Position numbers and translations under genes: made by a program. The notes below the pieces were generated by a model. The model saw only the letters and a list, made by a program, of their open reading frames with translations, made no database searches and was not told where the DNA came from. From positions 1-64,000 of the forward strand of contig CAJUCI010000004.1 of assembly GCA_910584825.1 (NCBI GenBank): a DNA stretch of 64,000 bases. Reading direction: 5' to 3'. The stretch is from an uncultured Duncaniella sp. GTDB taxonomy: Bacteria; Bacteroidota; Bacteroidia; Bacteroidales; Muribaculaceae. The stretch's first letter is position 1, and each line of letters opens with the position of its first letter. Below, piece by piece: positions 45,292 to 53,115 of the stretch.

Positions 45292-45332
45292 TGCCTTGGA
45301 TATGCGTGTATGACGGAGAGATGACTGGAGGA

Positions 45333-46442
45333 TTACAGCTCGGCAGCCTTGAGTTTTTCGGCATTTTCGGCTATGGTGAGCTGGTCTATGACATCCTGGA
45401 TGTCGCCGTCCATGAATGCCTGGAGATTATAGATGGTATAGTTGATGCGATGGTCGGTGATACGCCCCTGCGGATAATTGTAGGTGCGGATTTTGGCCGA
45501 ACGGTCGCCGGTCGACACCATAGTCTTACGTCGCGACGCTATGTCATCGATATACTTCTGATGCTCCTTATCGTAGATAAAGGTGCGCAGGCGGCTGAGG
45601 GCGCGCTCCTTGTTCTTGGGCTGGTCACGCGTCTCGGTACACTCTATGAGTATCTCCTCGGTCTCGCCCGTGTTGGGGTTGCGCCACATGTAGCGCAGAC
45701 GCACGCCCGACTCCACCTTGTTGACGTTCTGGCCTCCGGCACCGCCCGAGCGGAAGGTGTCCCACTTGATTTCGCCCTCGTTGATTTCCACATCGAAAGC
45801 CTCGGCCTCGGGCAGCACGGCCACAGTGGCGGCAGATGTGTGCACTCGGCCTTGTGTCTCGGTGGCCGGGACGCGCTGCACGCGATGTACGCCACTCTCA
45901 TATTTCATGGTGCCGTAGACATTGTCGCCCGTCACGCTGACCACGATTTCCTTATAGCCTCCGGCCGCACCTTCGCTGCAGCTGGTCACAGCCACGCTCC
46001 AGCCCTTGGACTCGCAATACTTGGAATACATCTTGAAGAGGTCGCCGGCAAAGATTGCGGCCTCGTCGCCGCCCGTGCCGCCACGGATTTCGAGTACCAC
46101 ATTTTTGGAGTCCTCGGGGTCGGCGGGGATAAGGAGCAGTTTGATTTCCTCCTCGAGCGCGGGTAGAGCATCGGTGGCCTCGTCAAGTTCATCCTTGGCC
46201 ATCTGGCGCAGTTCGGGGTCAGACTCGGCGGCCAGCACCTCGCGGGCCTCGTCGATATTGCCGAGGAGTGTGCGGTAACGGCGTGTCACTGCCGTGAGCT
46301 TCTCCAGGTCCTTATACTCCTTGGTGAGTCTCACATAACGCTTCATATCCTGAATTACGGCGGGGTCGGTAATCAGTGTGCTCACCTCCTCAAATCGCGA
46401 CTCTATGCCATCCAGACGGGCTAAAAGTGAATTATCGGCCAT
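45333..46442 (-). CDS. prfA: Peptide chain release factor 1
   Basis: RF1 ends translation at UAA and UAG. The 369-residue form starts at 46442 (MADNSLLARL); the in-frame ATG at 46481 lies upstream of the promoter box. GGQ, the peptidyl-tRNA hydrolysis motif, is in SGGAGGQNVNK near 236, and the C-terminal helix MVSTGDRSAKIRTYNYPQ is typical. The leader is only about 12 bases. Confidence 0.96.
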   Translation of the reverse strand: MADNSLLARLDGIESRFEEVSTLITDPAVIQDMKRYVRLTKEYKDLEKLTAVTRRYRTLLGNIDEAREVLAAESDPELRQMAKDELDEATDALPALEEEIKLLLIPADPEDSKNVVLEIRGGTGGDEAAIFAGDLFKMYSKYCESKGWSVAVTSCSEGAAGGYKEIVVSVTGDNVYGTMKYESGVHRVQRVPATETQGRVHTSAATVAVLPEAEAFDVEINEGEIKWDTFRSGGAGGQNVNKVESGVRLRYMWRNPNTGETEEILIECTETRDQPKNKERALSRLRTFIYDKEHQKYIDDIASRRKTMVSTGDRSAKIRTYNYPQGRITDHRINYTIYNLQAFMDGDIQDVIDQLTIAENAEKLKAAEL

Positions 46443-46458
46443 AAGAAAAATTTTTGTA

Positions 46459-46466
46459 CAAAGGTA
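46459..46466 (-). promoter_or_regulatory. -7 box of prfA
   Basis: TACCTTTG on the minus strand, 16 bases before the start codon. It lies just past the rpmE2 terminator. Confidence 0.55.
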
Positions 46467-46485
46467 ACGAAAATTTGTCAAAGAA

Positions 46486-46543
46486 AAAAGCTACAAAAGC
46501 CTGACTCGATGGCGGGGCCATGTGTCAGGCTTTTGTAGCTTTT
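46486..46543 (-). terminator. rpmE2 terminator
   Basis: A perfect 20-bp stem (46486-46505 with 46524-46543) followed on the minus strand by TTTTTTC. It separates rpmE2 from prfA. Confidence 0.9.
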
Positions 46544-46593
46544 CTCGCTTGCTGCCACGCCGCATGGAGCGGGCGGCATCAGGTGAGTCGCAA

Positions 46594-46851
46594 TTACTTC
46601 TTCTTGTTGCGGTTGCCGTAGCGGCTCATGAACTTGTCCACACGACCTGCGGTGTCGACGAGCTTCTGCTTGCCGGTGAAGAAGGGGTGTGATGAGCTGG
46701 TGATTTCAAGCTTCACCAGGGGATAGGTCACGCCGTCTACCTCGATTTCCTCGCGTGAGGCTACGGTTGAACGGGTGATGAAAATCTCATCGTTTGACAT
46801 GTCCTTGAATACTACTTCACGGTAGTTGGAGGGATGGATGTCTTTTTTCAT
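46594..46851 (-). CDS. rpmE2: 50S ribosomal protein L31 type B
   Basis: The 85-residue L31 lacks the CxxC zinc ligands of type A, which makes it the zinc-independent paralogue. MKKDIHPSNYREVVFKD and SSSHPFFTGKQ are characteristic. It has its own promoter, a leader of about 70 bases and a strong terminator, so it is a single-gene unit. Confidence 0.96.
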   Translation of the reverse strand: MKKDIHPSNYREVVFKDMSNDEIFITRSTVASREEIEVDGVTYPLVKLEITSSSHPFFTGKQKLVDTAGRVDKFMSRYGNRNKKK

Positions 46852-46927
46852 TTCAGTATTGCGGTTATTTGGTTTAACGAATAAATTGATTTCGCGCTGG
46901 TAGGGCGCAATATTCGTAATGGCGGTG

Positions 46928-46959
46928 CAAAGTTAGGAATAAAATCCTTGTTCACCAAA
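46928..46959 (-). promoter_or_regulatory. Promoter of rpmE2
   Basis: TAACTTTG (46928-46935) and TTTG (46956-46959) on the minus strand, 20 bases apart, both matching consensus. The leader contains a small GCGC...GCGC hairpin at about 46895-46911. Confidence 0.75.
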
Positions 46960-47013
46960 AATATATCACCCTATTTTCACCCAAATTTCGCGTCGGAATT
47001 AAGATATTTTTCG

Positions 47014-47021
47014 TAACTTTG
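47014..47021 (+). promoter_or_regulatory. -7 box of nusB
   Basis: TAACTTTG followed by C, 33 bases before the start codon. No clear -33 element. Confidence 0.55.
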
Positions 47022-47054
47022 CACCGTAATTTCAAGAAATAGCTCTTTAAAATT

Positions 47055-48494
47055 ATGATAAATCGAGTTTTGATACGTATCAAGGTAGTTCAGCTGCTTT
47101 ACTCCTACCTGTTGTCGCAGAACGAGTTCCGCATAGAGGCTCAAGTAGAGAACCCCTCACGCGACAAGAAGTATGGCTATGCCCTTTATCTCGACCTGCT
47201 CATGCTCGTGCTCGAGCTTTCGGGCATCGATGTCTCAAACGGACGCCGCGAATCGCCGCTGAGAGGGCTCACGCTCAACAAGCATATCCACCAGAGCCTG
47301 CTGGCCAAGTCATTGAACTCCAACTTTGAGATTCGAGACATTATAGTTAAGGAGCGCGCCAACCCTCAGGTGTATGACGCCGTGATACCCTCGCTCTACC
47401 GCGCGATAGCCGAGTTGCCCGCCTACAAGAGCTTTGCAAAAATCAAGACTCCGACCCTTCACGACGAGGTGACACTGTGGCTCTCGATTGTCGAGAACAT
47501 CTTTGCCAAGAATCCCGAATTCATGGCCGCCGCCCGTCAGGACTCTGACTTTACAGTTGCCGGATTCGAGCGCGGCATCGCCTCGCTGAAATCCACCCTC
47601 GGAAACTATGGCGACAACCGTTCGCTCGTAATTCATGCCCGCAACTCGCTCGACCATTCGATGGAGAAGGCCTATGAGCTGTATCACGGACTGCTCCAGC
47701 TCGCTGTGGAGATTACCAACGAGCAGGCTCTGCGCCTGGACAACGCCAAGCATAAATTCCTCCCCACTGATGCCGACCTGCACCCTGACATGCGATTTGT
47801 CGAGAACAAATACATCCAGGCTCTGACCGCCGACGAGGAGTTCACGAAATTTATCGAGGACAAGAAAATCTCATGGCTCTCGCAGGAGTCACTCGTGGAA
47901 ACTCTGCTCAACGAGATACTCGCATCAGACGCCTACCTGGAATACATGGAGAAGTCGGGCGAAAAGACCCTTGAGGAGGATGCCAACCTGTGGCGCACAC
48001 TCTACAAGAACGTAATTCTCCCCTCCGACGCTCTCGCCGAGGCTCTTGAGTCAAAGTCAATCTACTGGAACGACGACCTGCAGGAGATGGGCACATTCGT
48101 GCTCAAGACCATCCGCCGCATGTCGCTGTCAGGACGTGAGGATGCCCCGCAGCCGATACTCCCGATGTATAAGGACGAGGAGGACAGCCACTTCGGCTCC
48201 GACCTGCTCATGAGCGCGATAAAGCATTGCAACGAGTACAAGGAGATGATTGAGAAGTTTGTCAACACATCTCGCTGGGATGCCGACCGCCTTGCGTTCA
48301 TGGACATCGTAATCATGCTTGCAGCCGTGACCGAGATTATCGACTATCCCGCAATACCCATCGCAGTGACTCTCAACGAGTACATCGAGATTGCCAACTA
48401 TTACTCCACCCCGCGAAGCGGCTCGTTTATCAACGGCATACTCTACTCGGTAATCAAACATCTCAGAGAAGAGGGCCGTATATTCAAGAACTGA
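47055..48494 (+). CDS. nusB: Transcription antitermination factor NusB, long Bacteroidetes form
   Basis: NusB helps RNA polymerase read through rRNA operons. Most bacterial NusB proteins have about 140-160 residues; this one has 479. Residues 1-60 show the family's first helices (RIKVVQLLYSYLLSQ), and the C-terminal 150 residues contain the recognisable NusB core (ADRLAFMDIVIMLAAVTEII, PIAVTLNEYIEIANYYSTP). The extra helical region of about 250 residues lies between. Long NusB is usual in Bacteroidetes. It heads a run with yajC, the YbbR-like gene and coaE. Confidence 0.92.
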   Translation: MINRVLIRIKVVQLLYSYLLSQNEFRIEAQVENPSRDKKYGYALYLDLLMLVLELSGIDVSNGRRESPLRGLTLNKHIHQSLLAKSLNSNFEIRDIIVKERANPQVYDAVIPSLYRAIAELPAYKSFAKIKTPTLHDEVTLWLSIVENIFAKNPEFMAAARQDSDFTVAGFERGIASLKSTLGNYGDNRSLVIHARNSLDHSMEKAYELYHGLLQLAVEITNEQALRLDNAKHKFLPTDADLHPDMRFVENKYIQALTADEEFTKFIEDKKISWLSQESLVETLLNEILASDAYLEYMEKSGEKTLEEDANLWRTLYKNVILPSDALAEALESKSIYWNDDLQEMGTFVLKTIRRMSLSGREDAPQPILPMYKDEEDSHFGSDLLMSAIKHCNEYKEMIEKFVNTSRWDADRLAFMDIVIMLAAVTEIIDYPAIPIAVTLNEYIEIANYYSTPRSGSFINGILYSVIKHLREEGRIFKN

Positions 48495-48592
48495 TTCCGC
48501 CGCGTAGGCGAGCCGACCGCAAGCCGCTCGGTCCAGCCGCGCATCAGACACATTATAACTATTATTAAAAATCAAAAAAACAACAATAAGAC

Positions 48593-48916
48593 ATGCTTAA
48601 CACAATTCTTCTTCAGTCACAGGGCACAGGATGGGCAAACATCATAATGATTGTGGTGCTCATCGCCATCTTCTACTTCTTCATGATTCGCCCGCAGCAG
48701 AAAAAGCAGAACGAAATCAAGAAGTTCCGCGAGGGCATCAAGGCCGGCGACCGCGTAGTCACCGCCGGTGGCATCTATGGCAAGGTTCGCTCAGTCGAGG
48801 AAAACACCTTCATCCTCGAAATCGCCAAGGACGTGCGCATCACCATCGACAAGGGTTCGGTATATCCCTCTGCCCAGCAGGCAAGCGAGGACGCCGCCCA
48901 GGCCGAGAAGAAATAA
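48593..48916 (+). CDS. yajC: Sec translocon accessory protein YajC
   Basis: YajC associates with SecDF in the inner membrane. The 107-residue protein has one membrane helix (about 15-33; WANIIMIVVLIAIFYFFMI), the conserved RPQQKKQNE and the small beta domain with GDRVVTAGGIYGKV. It follows nusB after 98 bases. Confidence 0.95.
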   Translation: MLNTILLQSQGTGWANIIMIVVLIAIFYFFMIRPQQKKQNEIKKFREGIKAGDRVVTAGGIYGKVRSVEENTFILEIAKDVRITIDKGSVYPSAQQASEDAAQAEKK

Positions 48917-48946
48917 TCGACTACATTTTAAAAGTCACACACATAC

Positions 48947-49093
48947 GCAGGAGCGACGGCCTAAACCGCCGATATGAACTTACTGACTATGTCAGTGTTA
49001 AAATCTTAAAGGTTGTTTAAAAGCCGGCCTCTCAGAGGTTGTTTACTGACAACTTATTAAAAACATATCGACAGTTTAAGCCGTCGCTGCTGC
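48947..49093. repeat. REPIN-like paired palindrome, family B copy 2
   Basis: The arms 48947-48976 and 49064-49093 are inverted repeats with 26 of 30 positions matching, and share GCGACGGC and CGATATG with copy 1. The centre carries a GAGG/CCTC hairpin at 49010-49039. It lies between yajC and the YbbR-like gene. Confidence 0.8.
49010..49042 (+). terminator. Hairpin within the second REPIN-like element
   Basis: AGGTTGTTTAAAAGCCGGCCTCTCAG is too long to show in full; its AGG...CCT stem and TGTTTAAAA centre resemble the terminators at 37731, 39822 and 42630. A second stem, GGCCTCTCAGAGG, is an alternative fold. No strong T-tract. Confidence 0.4.
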
Positions 49094-49129
49094 ATACATC
49101 CTGATTCACCCCACCATTAATTACGCACC

Positions 49130-50101
49130 TTGAAGGATAAAGTCAGACATATCGCCGACCGTGTGAGCACCGCCCTGCGTTCAAGCAGGGGCAAGGATGT
49201 GCTTACATACCTGATGTTTGTGGCCGTGGCATTCGTCTTCTGGGTGCTGATGTCGCTCGACACCGAGGTGCAGCGCGACTTTGAGGTGCCGATGGAGGTG
49301 ACCGAAGTGCCCGACAGCGTAACGCTCATAGGCCAACTCCCACCCACACTTGCCGTGAGCGTCAAGGGCAAGGACTCGCAACTGCTTCGCTTCATGTGGG
49401 GCAAGATGTCGCCCGTCAAATTCAAGTGGGCCGACAATGCGTCGGATGGCAACATGAAACTGCCCGGCGCACGCCTTGACAGCCGATTACGCGAATATTT
49501 CGGCACGGGTGTTGAGATTGTGTCATGCCGCCCCGACTCGCTGCGCATCCCCTACACCACCCAGCCGGGCGTGAAGGTGAAACTGCTCGTGCAGGCCGAC
49601 ATACACCCCAACCTCCAGTACATCGTTTCGGGCGCGCCGTATGCCAATGTCGACTCGGTGACGCTCTACTCGGTGAACGGTATCCCCCACTCGCTCAAAG
49701 TGGTCAGCACCGAGCCTATCGTCAAGTCTGACCTCAAGGACACTACAAGATATGAGGTGAAAGTCAAACCTATCGCCGGAGTGAGAATCATCCCCGACAA
49801 GGTGACGGTGACTGTGCCGGTCGAGCCGCTGATTGCGCGCAAACGCATGGCGGTCATCGAGGCTCAGGGAGTGCCTGAAGGCAAGAATCTTGTGACATTC
49901 CCCTCTAAGGTCGAGGTATCGTATCTCGTGCCCATGAGCGCGTACAACGACGAATATCCCCTGAAAGCGTTCGTGGAGTATAACGACGTGAAGAAGCCGG
50001 GCAACAAGATACCCGTCACACTGTCGATGCTCCCGAGCATCTATCACAGCGTATCGTTCTCGCCCGAAAGCGTTGAATACATCATCGAGGACGCGCAATG
50101 A
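49130..50101 (+). CDS. YbbR-like domain protein
   Basis: The 323-residue protein has one N-terminal membrane helix (about 23-40; VLTYLMFVAVAFVFWVL) and tandem YbbR-like beta domains in the periplasm (about 45-320). YbbR domains occur in CdaA-regulator proteins of Firmicutes; in Bacteroidetes the role is open. It begins with TTG at 49130: no ATG lies upstream in frame before a stop, and the sequence from TTG is needed for the conserved membrane segment. It overlaps coaE by four bases (ATGA). Confidence 0.82.
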   Translation: MKDKVRHIADRVSTALRSSRGKDVLTYLMFVAVAFVFWVLMSLDTEVQRDFEVPMEVTEVPDSVTLIGQLPPTLAVSVKGKDSQLLRFMWGKMSPVKFKWADNASDGNMKLPGARLDSRLREYFGTGVEIVSCRPDSLRIPYTTQPGVKVKLLVQADIHPNLQYIVSGAPYANVDSVTLYSVNGIPHSLKVVSTEPIVKSDLKDTTRYEVKVKPIAGVRIIPDKVTVTVPVEPLIARKRMAVIEAQGVPEGKNLVTFPSKVEVSYLVPMSAYNDEYPLKAFVEYNDVKKPGNKIPVTLSMLPSIYHSVSFSPESVEYIIEDAQ

Positions 50102-50688
50102 GAATCATAGCCATAACAGGAGGCATAGGCAGCGGCAAAAGCATCGTGAGCCGTGTGGTCGAAGCTATGGGCTATCAAGTCTATGACTGCGACTCGCAAG
50201 CCAAGCGGCTGATGGACGAGAGCGATAGAATCAAGCAGGACATCACGCGTCGAATAGGCGAATCATGCGTGAAGTCCGGGCGGATTGACCGCGCGGAGCT
50301 TGCCGGCATAGTATTCGGCTGCGAGGAGAAGCTCGCCACACTCAATTCCATCGTACACGGAGCCGTGAGAGAGCATCTTGCCATGTGGGCCGCGACGCTT
50401 GAGAGCCGTGCTACGATATGTTTCGTAGAGACCGCCATACTCTATCAAAGCGGCCTTGACGCGATGGTAAATGAGGTGTGGGAGGTCACAGCCCCCACGG
50501 AGTTGCGGGTGGAGCGTGTGATGAAACGCAACGGACTGACTGCCGGGCAGGTGAAGGCGAGAATCGACTCGCAGGACTCATTCCAAGCGACGTCACCGCA
50601 CCACTGTGTGCATCTCATAGTGAACGATGACGACCGTGCCGTACTCCCGCAGATTGAGCGGCTGTTGACCGCCGCGATGTCACACTGA
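50098..50688 (+). CDS. coaE: Dephospho-CoA kinase
   Basis: CoaE phosphorylates dephospho-CoA, the last step of CoA synthesis. P-loop GGIGSGKS is at 8-15, followed by the conserved DCDSQAKRLM and, later, VETAILYQSG, with the kinase lid near VERVMKRNGLTAGQVKARI. The 196 residues are standard. Its start overlaps the YbbR-like stop. Confidence 0.95.
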   Translation: MRIIAITGGIGSGKSIVSRVVEAMGYQVYDCDSQAKRLMDESDRIKQDITRRIGESCVKSGRIDRAELAGIVFGCEEKLATLNSIVHGAVREHLAMWAATLESRATICFVETAILYQSGLDAMVNEVWEVTAPTELRVERVMKRNGLTAGQVKARIDSQDSFQATSPHHCVHLIVNDDDRAVLPQIERLLTAAMSH

Positions 50689-50896
50689 TGACAGCCGTGA
50701 GGAAAAACCGGCGAAAAAATTTAACTTAATTTCTTGGCGGCGCACAAAATTGTTAGTAACTTAGGGCTCGGAAAGATTATCGCACCATTGGTGAACTTTT
50801 TCAGCCATGCCGGTGTTGATAATACATGACGATTAACCCCGGACACGCATCGTTTAAGACACGACACGTGGCCAATTAAATAAAAAACTAACAGTT

Positions 50897-51094
50897 ATGA
50901 AAGCTTTAAACATTGTGCTCGCAGTAGTAGGCGGAGCCATCGCAGGTGCCACAGTAGGTCTTCTCCTCGCTCCCGAAAAGGGTGAACACACCCGCAAGAA
51001 CATCGTTAAGTATCTCGAATCAAAGGGCATCAAGCTCCAGAAGAGCAAGCTCGAGGAACTGGCCGATGAAATCGCTGACGAACTCGGCAAATAA
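50897..51094 (+). CDS. YtxH-like small membrane protein
   Basis: The 65-residue protein has one N-terminal helix with glycines (LNIVLAVVGGAIAGATVGLLL), the APEKGEHTRK motif of YtxH-type stress proteins and a charged amphipathic C-terminus. First gene of a set of four small envelope proteins. The 208-base gap upstream has no full promoter consensus; TAACTTAG at about 50756 is the nearest match. Confidence 0.85.
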   Translation: MKALNIVLAVVGGAIAGATVGLLLAPEKGEHTRKNIVKYLESKGIKLQKSKLEELADEIADELGK

Positions 51095-51138
51095 GCAGCA
51101 AGTTAACACACTACCACCACCATACAATCCTTAAGATT

Positions 51139-51336
51139 ATGTCAAATTTATCAATGCTCTACGCCTTTATCGGCGGTGCCATCGTAGGTGCCGGAGCCGC
51201 TATCCTCTTCGCTCCCGAAAAGGGCGAGGACGTACGTGCGCGCATAGCCGAACTCCTTCGCAAGAAGGGCATACTGTGCTCTGACAACGAAATCGATGCC
51301 CTCGTCGAGCAGCTCACCACTCAGATTGATGACTGA
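51139..51336 (+). CDS. YtxH-like small membrane protein, paralogue
   Basis: Also 65 residues and clearly a duplicate of the previous gene: GGAIVGAGAAILFAPEKGE in the same place, then a charged helix. The pair is 44 bases apart. The C-terminal part has diverged (KKGILCSDNEIDALVEQL). Confidence 0.85.
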   Translation: MSNLSMLYAFIGGAIVGAGAAILFAPEKGEDVRARIAELLRKKGILCSDNEIDALVEQLTTQIDD

Positions 51337-51369
51337 GCCATAGAGGCCAGCGACCATACGCAACCACAT

Positions 51370-51409
51370 CGTTAGGGGCACGCCGACTCATATCTTCGTG
51401 CCCCTAACG
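51370..51409 (+). terminator. GC-rich hairpin between the second YtxH-like and holin-like genes
   Basis: A perfect 13-bp stem (51370-51382 with 51397-51409, CGTTAGGGGCACG). There is no T-tract after it, so it may protect mRNA ends or attenuate instead of ending transcription. Confidence 0.6.
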
Positions 51410-51455
51410 CTTGTATCTATCCCCAATTCACCACCTCACTCCCACCGACGCCATT

Positions 51456-51794
51456 ATGCCTGAAATCCAAGAACAGTTATCGAGCATCTGGATTGAAATC
51501 AAAGAGACCCTTAGGCTCAACATAGATTACGCCAAACTCACCGCCACCGAAAAGCTCACCGTGCTATTGTCCATGATAGGGCTCGCGCTGGTGTGCTTTG
51601 CCATAGGCTCCATAATCATATTTCTGATATCACTCGGACTAATGCTCCTGCTGGCCAAGAGCACCGGACTGTTTGGCGCATGCATGATAATGGCGGGCAT
51701 TTACGCTGTGATTCTCGTGGCCGCCATACTGCTGCGCAAGCAACTGCTGATTGACCCCGTAGCACGATTCCTCTCACACCTGTTCCTAAAATAA
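51456..51794 (+). CDS. Holin-like (DUF1469-type) membrane protein
   Basis: The 112-residue form starts at 51456 (MPEIQEQL); an upstream in-frame start at 51411 is less likely as it lies next to the hairpin. Two adjacent membrane helices (about 45-70 and 75-100) follow an amphipathic N-terminus. Such proteins are annotated as phage holin-like but are usual chromosomal envelope genes in Bacteroidetes; there is no phage context here. It is 5 bases from the next gene. Confidence 0.8.
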   Translation: MPEIQEQLSSIWIEIKETLRLNIDYAKLTATEKLTVLLSMIGLALVCFAIGSIIIFLISLGLMLLLAKSTGLFGACMIMAGIYAVILVAAILLRKQLLIDPVARFLSHLFLK

Positions 51795-51799
51795 GAGTC

Positions 51800-52090
51800 A
51801 TGGAGAATACGCAAAAGCAACTGCCACACCACAAGGATGACCTGGAGTGGAAGGGATATACCCTCGATGAGATACGCTATGCACGCGCCTATACGGCTGC
51901 GCGCATGGAGCTTAACCGTGAACGCCTCGCCGCTCGCTCGCAGAACATACGCAAAAACGGTATTAAGCCCGGCATGCCCAAGGGGATGCTCGGCAAGATG
52001 CTCGGTGCGTTCAGCTACATAGACATCGCACTGATAGCATGGCGTGTAGGTAAGAAGCTGTTCACCGTAACACGTGCCATAAGAAAATAA
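51800..52090 (+). CDS. Conserved hypothetical basic protein
   Basis: The 96-residue protein is strongly basic (RYARAYTAARMELNRERLAA, MPKGMLGKML) with a weak hydrophobic stretch at about 70-85. It has no known function to me. It starts 5 bases after the holin-like gene and stops 1 base before prmA, so it must be cotranscribed with both. Confidence 0.75.
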   Translation: MENTQKQLPHHKDDLEWKGYTLDEIRYARAYTAARMELNRERLAARSQNIRKNGIKPGMPKGMLGKMLGAFSYIDIALIAWRVGKKLFTVTRAIRK

Positions 52091-52091
52091 T

Positions 52092-52943
52092 ATGAACGAC
52101 TACACTGAAGTAAGACTCGGACTTGACCCATGCTCTGAGATTCACACTGACATCCTGGCAGCCATGCTCGCCGACGCCGGATATGAAAGTTTCGTACCCG
52201 ACTCCACCGGCCTGACTGCATACATAAAAAAAGAAGATTTCGACGCAGCCGCACTTGACCATATAATCCGTGAATTCCCGATGGAGACGGCCATTTCGCC
52301 GTCACATACCACTGTCGAAGGACAGGACTGGAATGCCGAATGGGAGAAGAATTATTTCAAACCCATAGTCATCGATGACCTGTGTGCGATACACTCGTCG
52401 TTTCACAAAGATGTGCCCGAGTGCACCTACGACATTCTCATCGACCCGAAGATGGCATTCGGCACAGGCCATCATGCCACAACCACACTGATACTGCGCC
52501 GTCTGCTGTCAATGGACCTGACCGGGCGCAAGATGGTGGACATGGGCACCGGCACCGGCATACTTGCCATACTCGCCGACATGCGTGGAGCGGCCAAAGT
52601 GGATGCCGTAGAGATTGACGAGTTTGCCTACGAAAACGCCAAGGAAAATCTTCGTCTCAACGGAGCCAAACACGTAGCCCTGCATCACGGCGACGCATCA
52701 ACGCTTGCAAACATACGCGATATAGACATATTCCTCGCGAATATCAACCGAAATATCATCACGGCCGACCTTCCCGCCTACGCCGACACACTCGCTCCCG
52801 GAGCATCGGTTATACTTAGCGGATTTTACGAGGAGGATATCCCGGTAATTATGAAGGTCGCCGAGACGCTCGGCCTCAGCTATGCCGACCACACGGTGCT
52901 TGACCGCTGGGCCTCACTCCATCTCAAAGCCGCCCAGGCATAA
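52092..52943 (+). CDS. prmA: Ribosomal protein L11 methyltransferase
   Basis: PrmA trimethylates L11 with S-adenosylmethionine. The 283 residues show the N-terminal substrate-recognition domain (1-110) and the class I methyltransferase domain with FGTGHHATT (about 122-130) and the SAM loop MVDMGTGTGILAI (about 148-160), then FLANINRNII. It ends the small envelope-gene run. Confidence 0.95.
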   Translation: MNDYTEVRLGLDPCSEIHTDILAAMLADAGYESFVPDSTGLTAYIKKEDFDAAALDHIIREFPMETAISPSHTTVEGQDWNAEWEKNYFKPIVIDDLCAIHSSFHKDVPECTYDILIDPKMAFGTGHHATTTLILRRLLSMDLTGRKMVDMGTGTGILAILADMRGAAKVDAVEIDEFAYENAKENLRLNGAKHVALHHGDASTLANIRDIDIFLANINRNIITADLPAYADTLAPGASVILSGFYEEDIPVIMKVAETLGLSYADHTVLDRWASLHLKAAQA

Positions 52944-52963
52944 CATCCCCCTCTACCTCAATC

Positions 52964-53085
52964 CAAGAAAGGGACACAAGGACATAAGACACAAAAGCGA
53001 CATATGTTATTGATTATTCCGATGATTACTGATAGTCAATAATATATGTCGCTTTTGTATCTTATGTCCTTGTGTCCCTTTCTTG
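52964..53085. repeat. Long hairpin repeat, family A copy 4
   Basis: The arms 52964-53007 and 53042-53085 pair over 44 bases with one mismatch and one G-U. The outer part CAAGAAAGGGACA is the same as in copy 2, the rest differs but stays paired. It lies between convergent prmA and a glycosyltransferase gene. Confidence 0.93.
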
Positions 53086-53115
53086 AATTTGGGCGAAACT
53101 TACTAAGAGTGATTG

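Noticed and set aside
51456..51794. Phage holin as sign of a prophage
   Set aside because: No other phage gene is nearby and the gene sits in a housekeeping run; holin-like annotation is by fold only.
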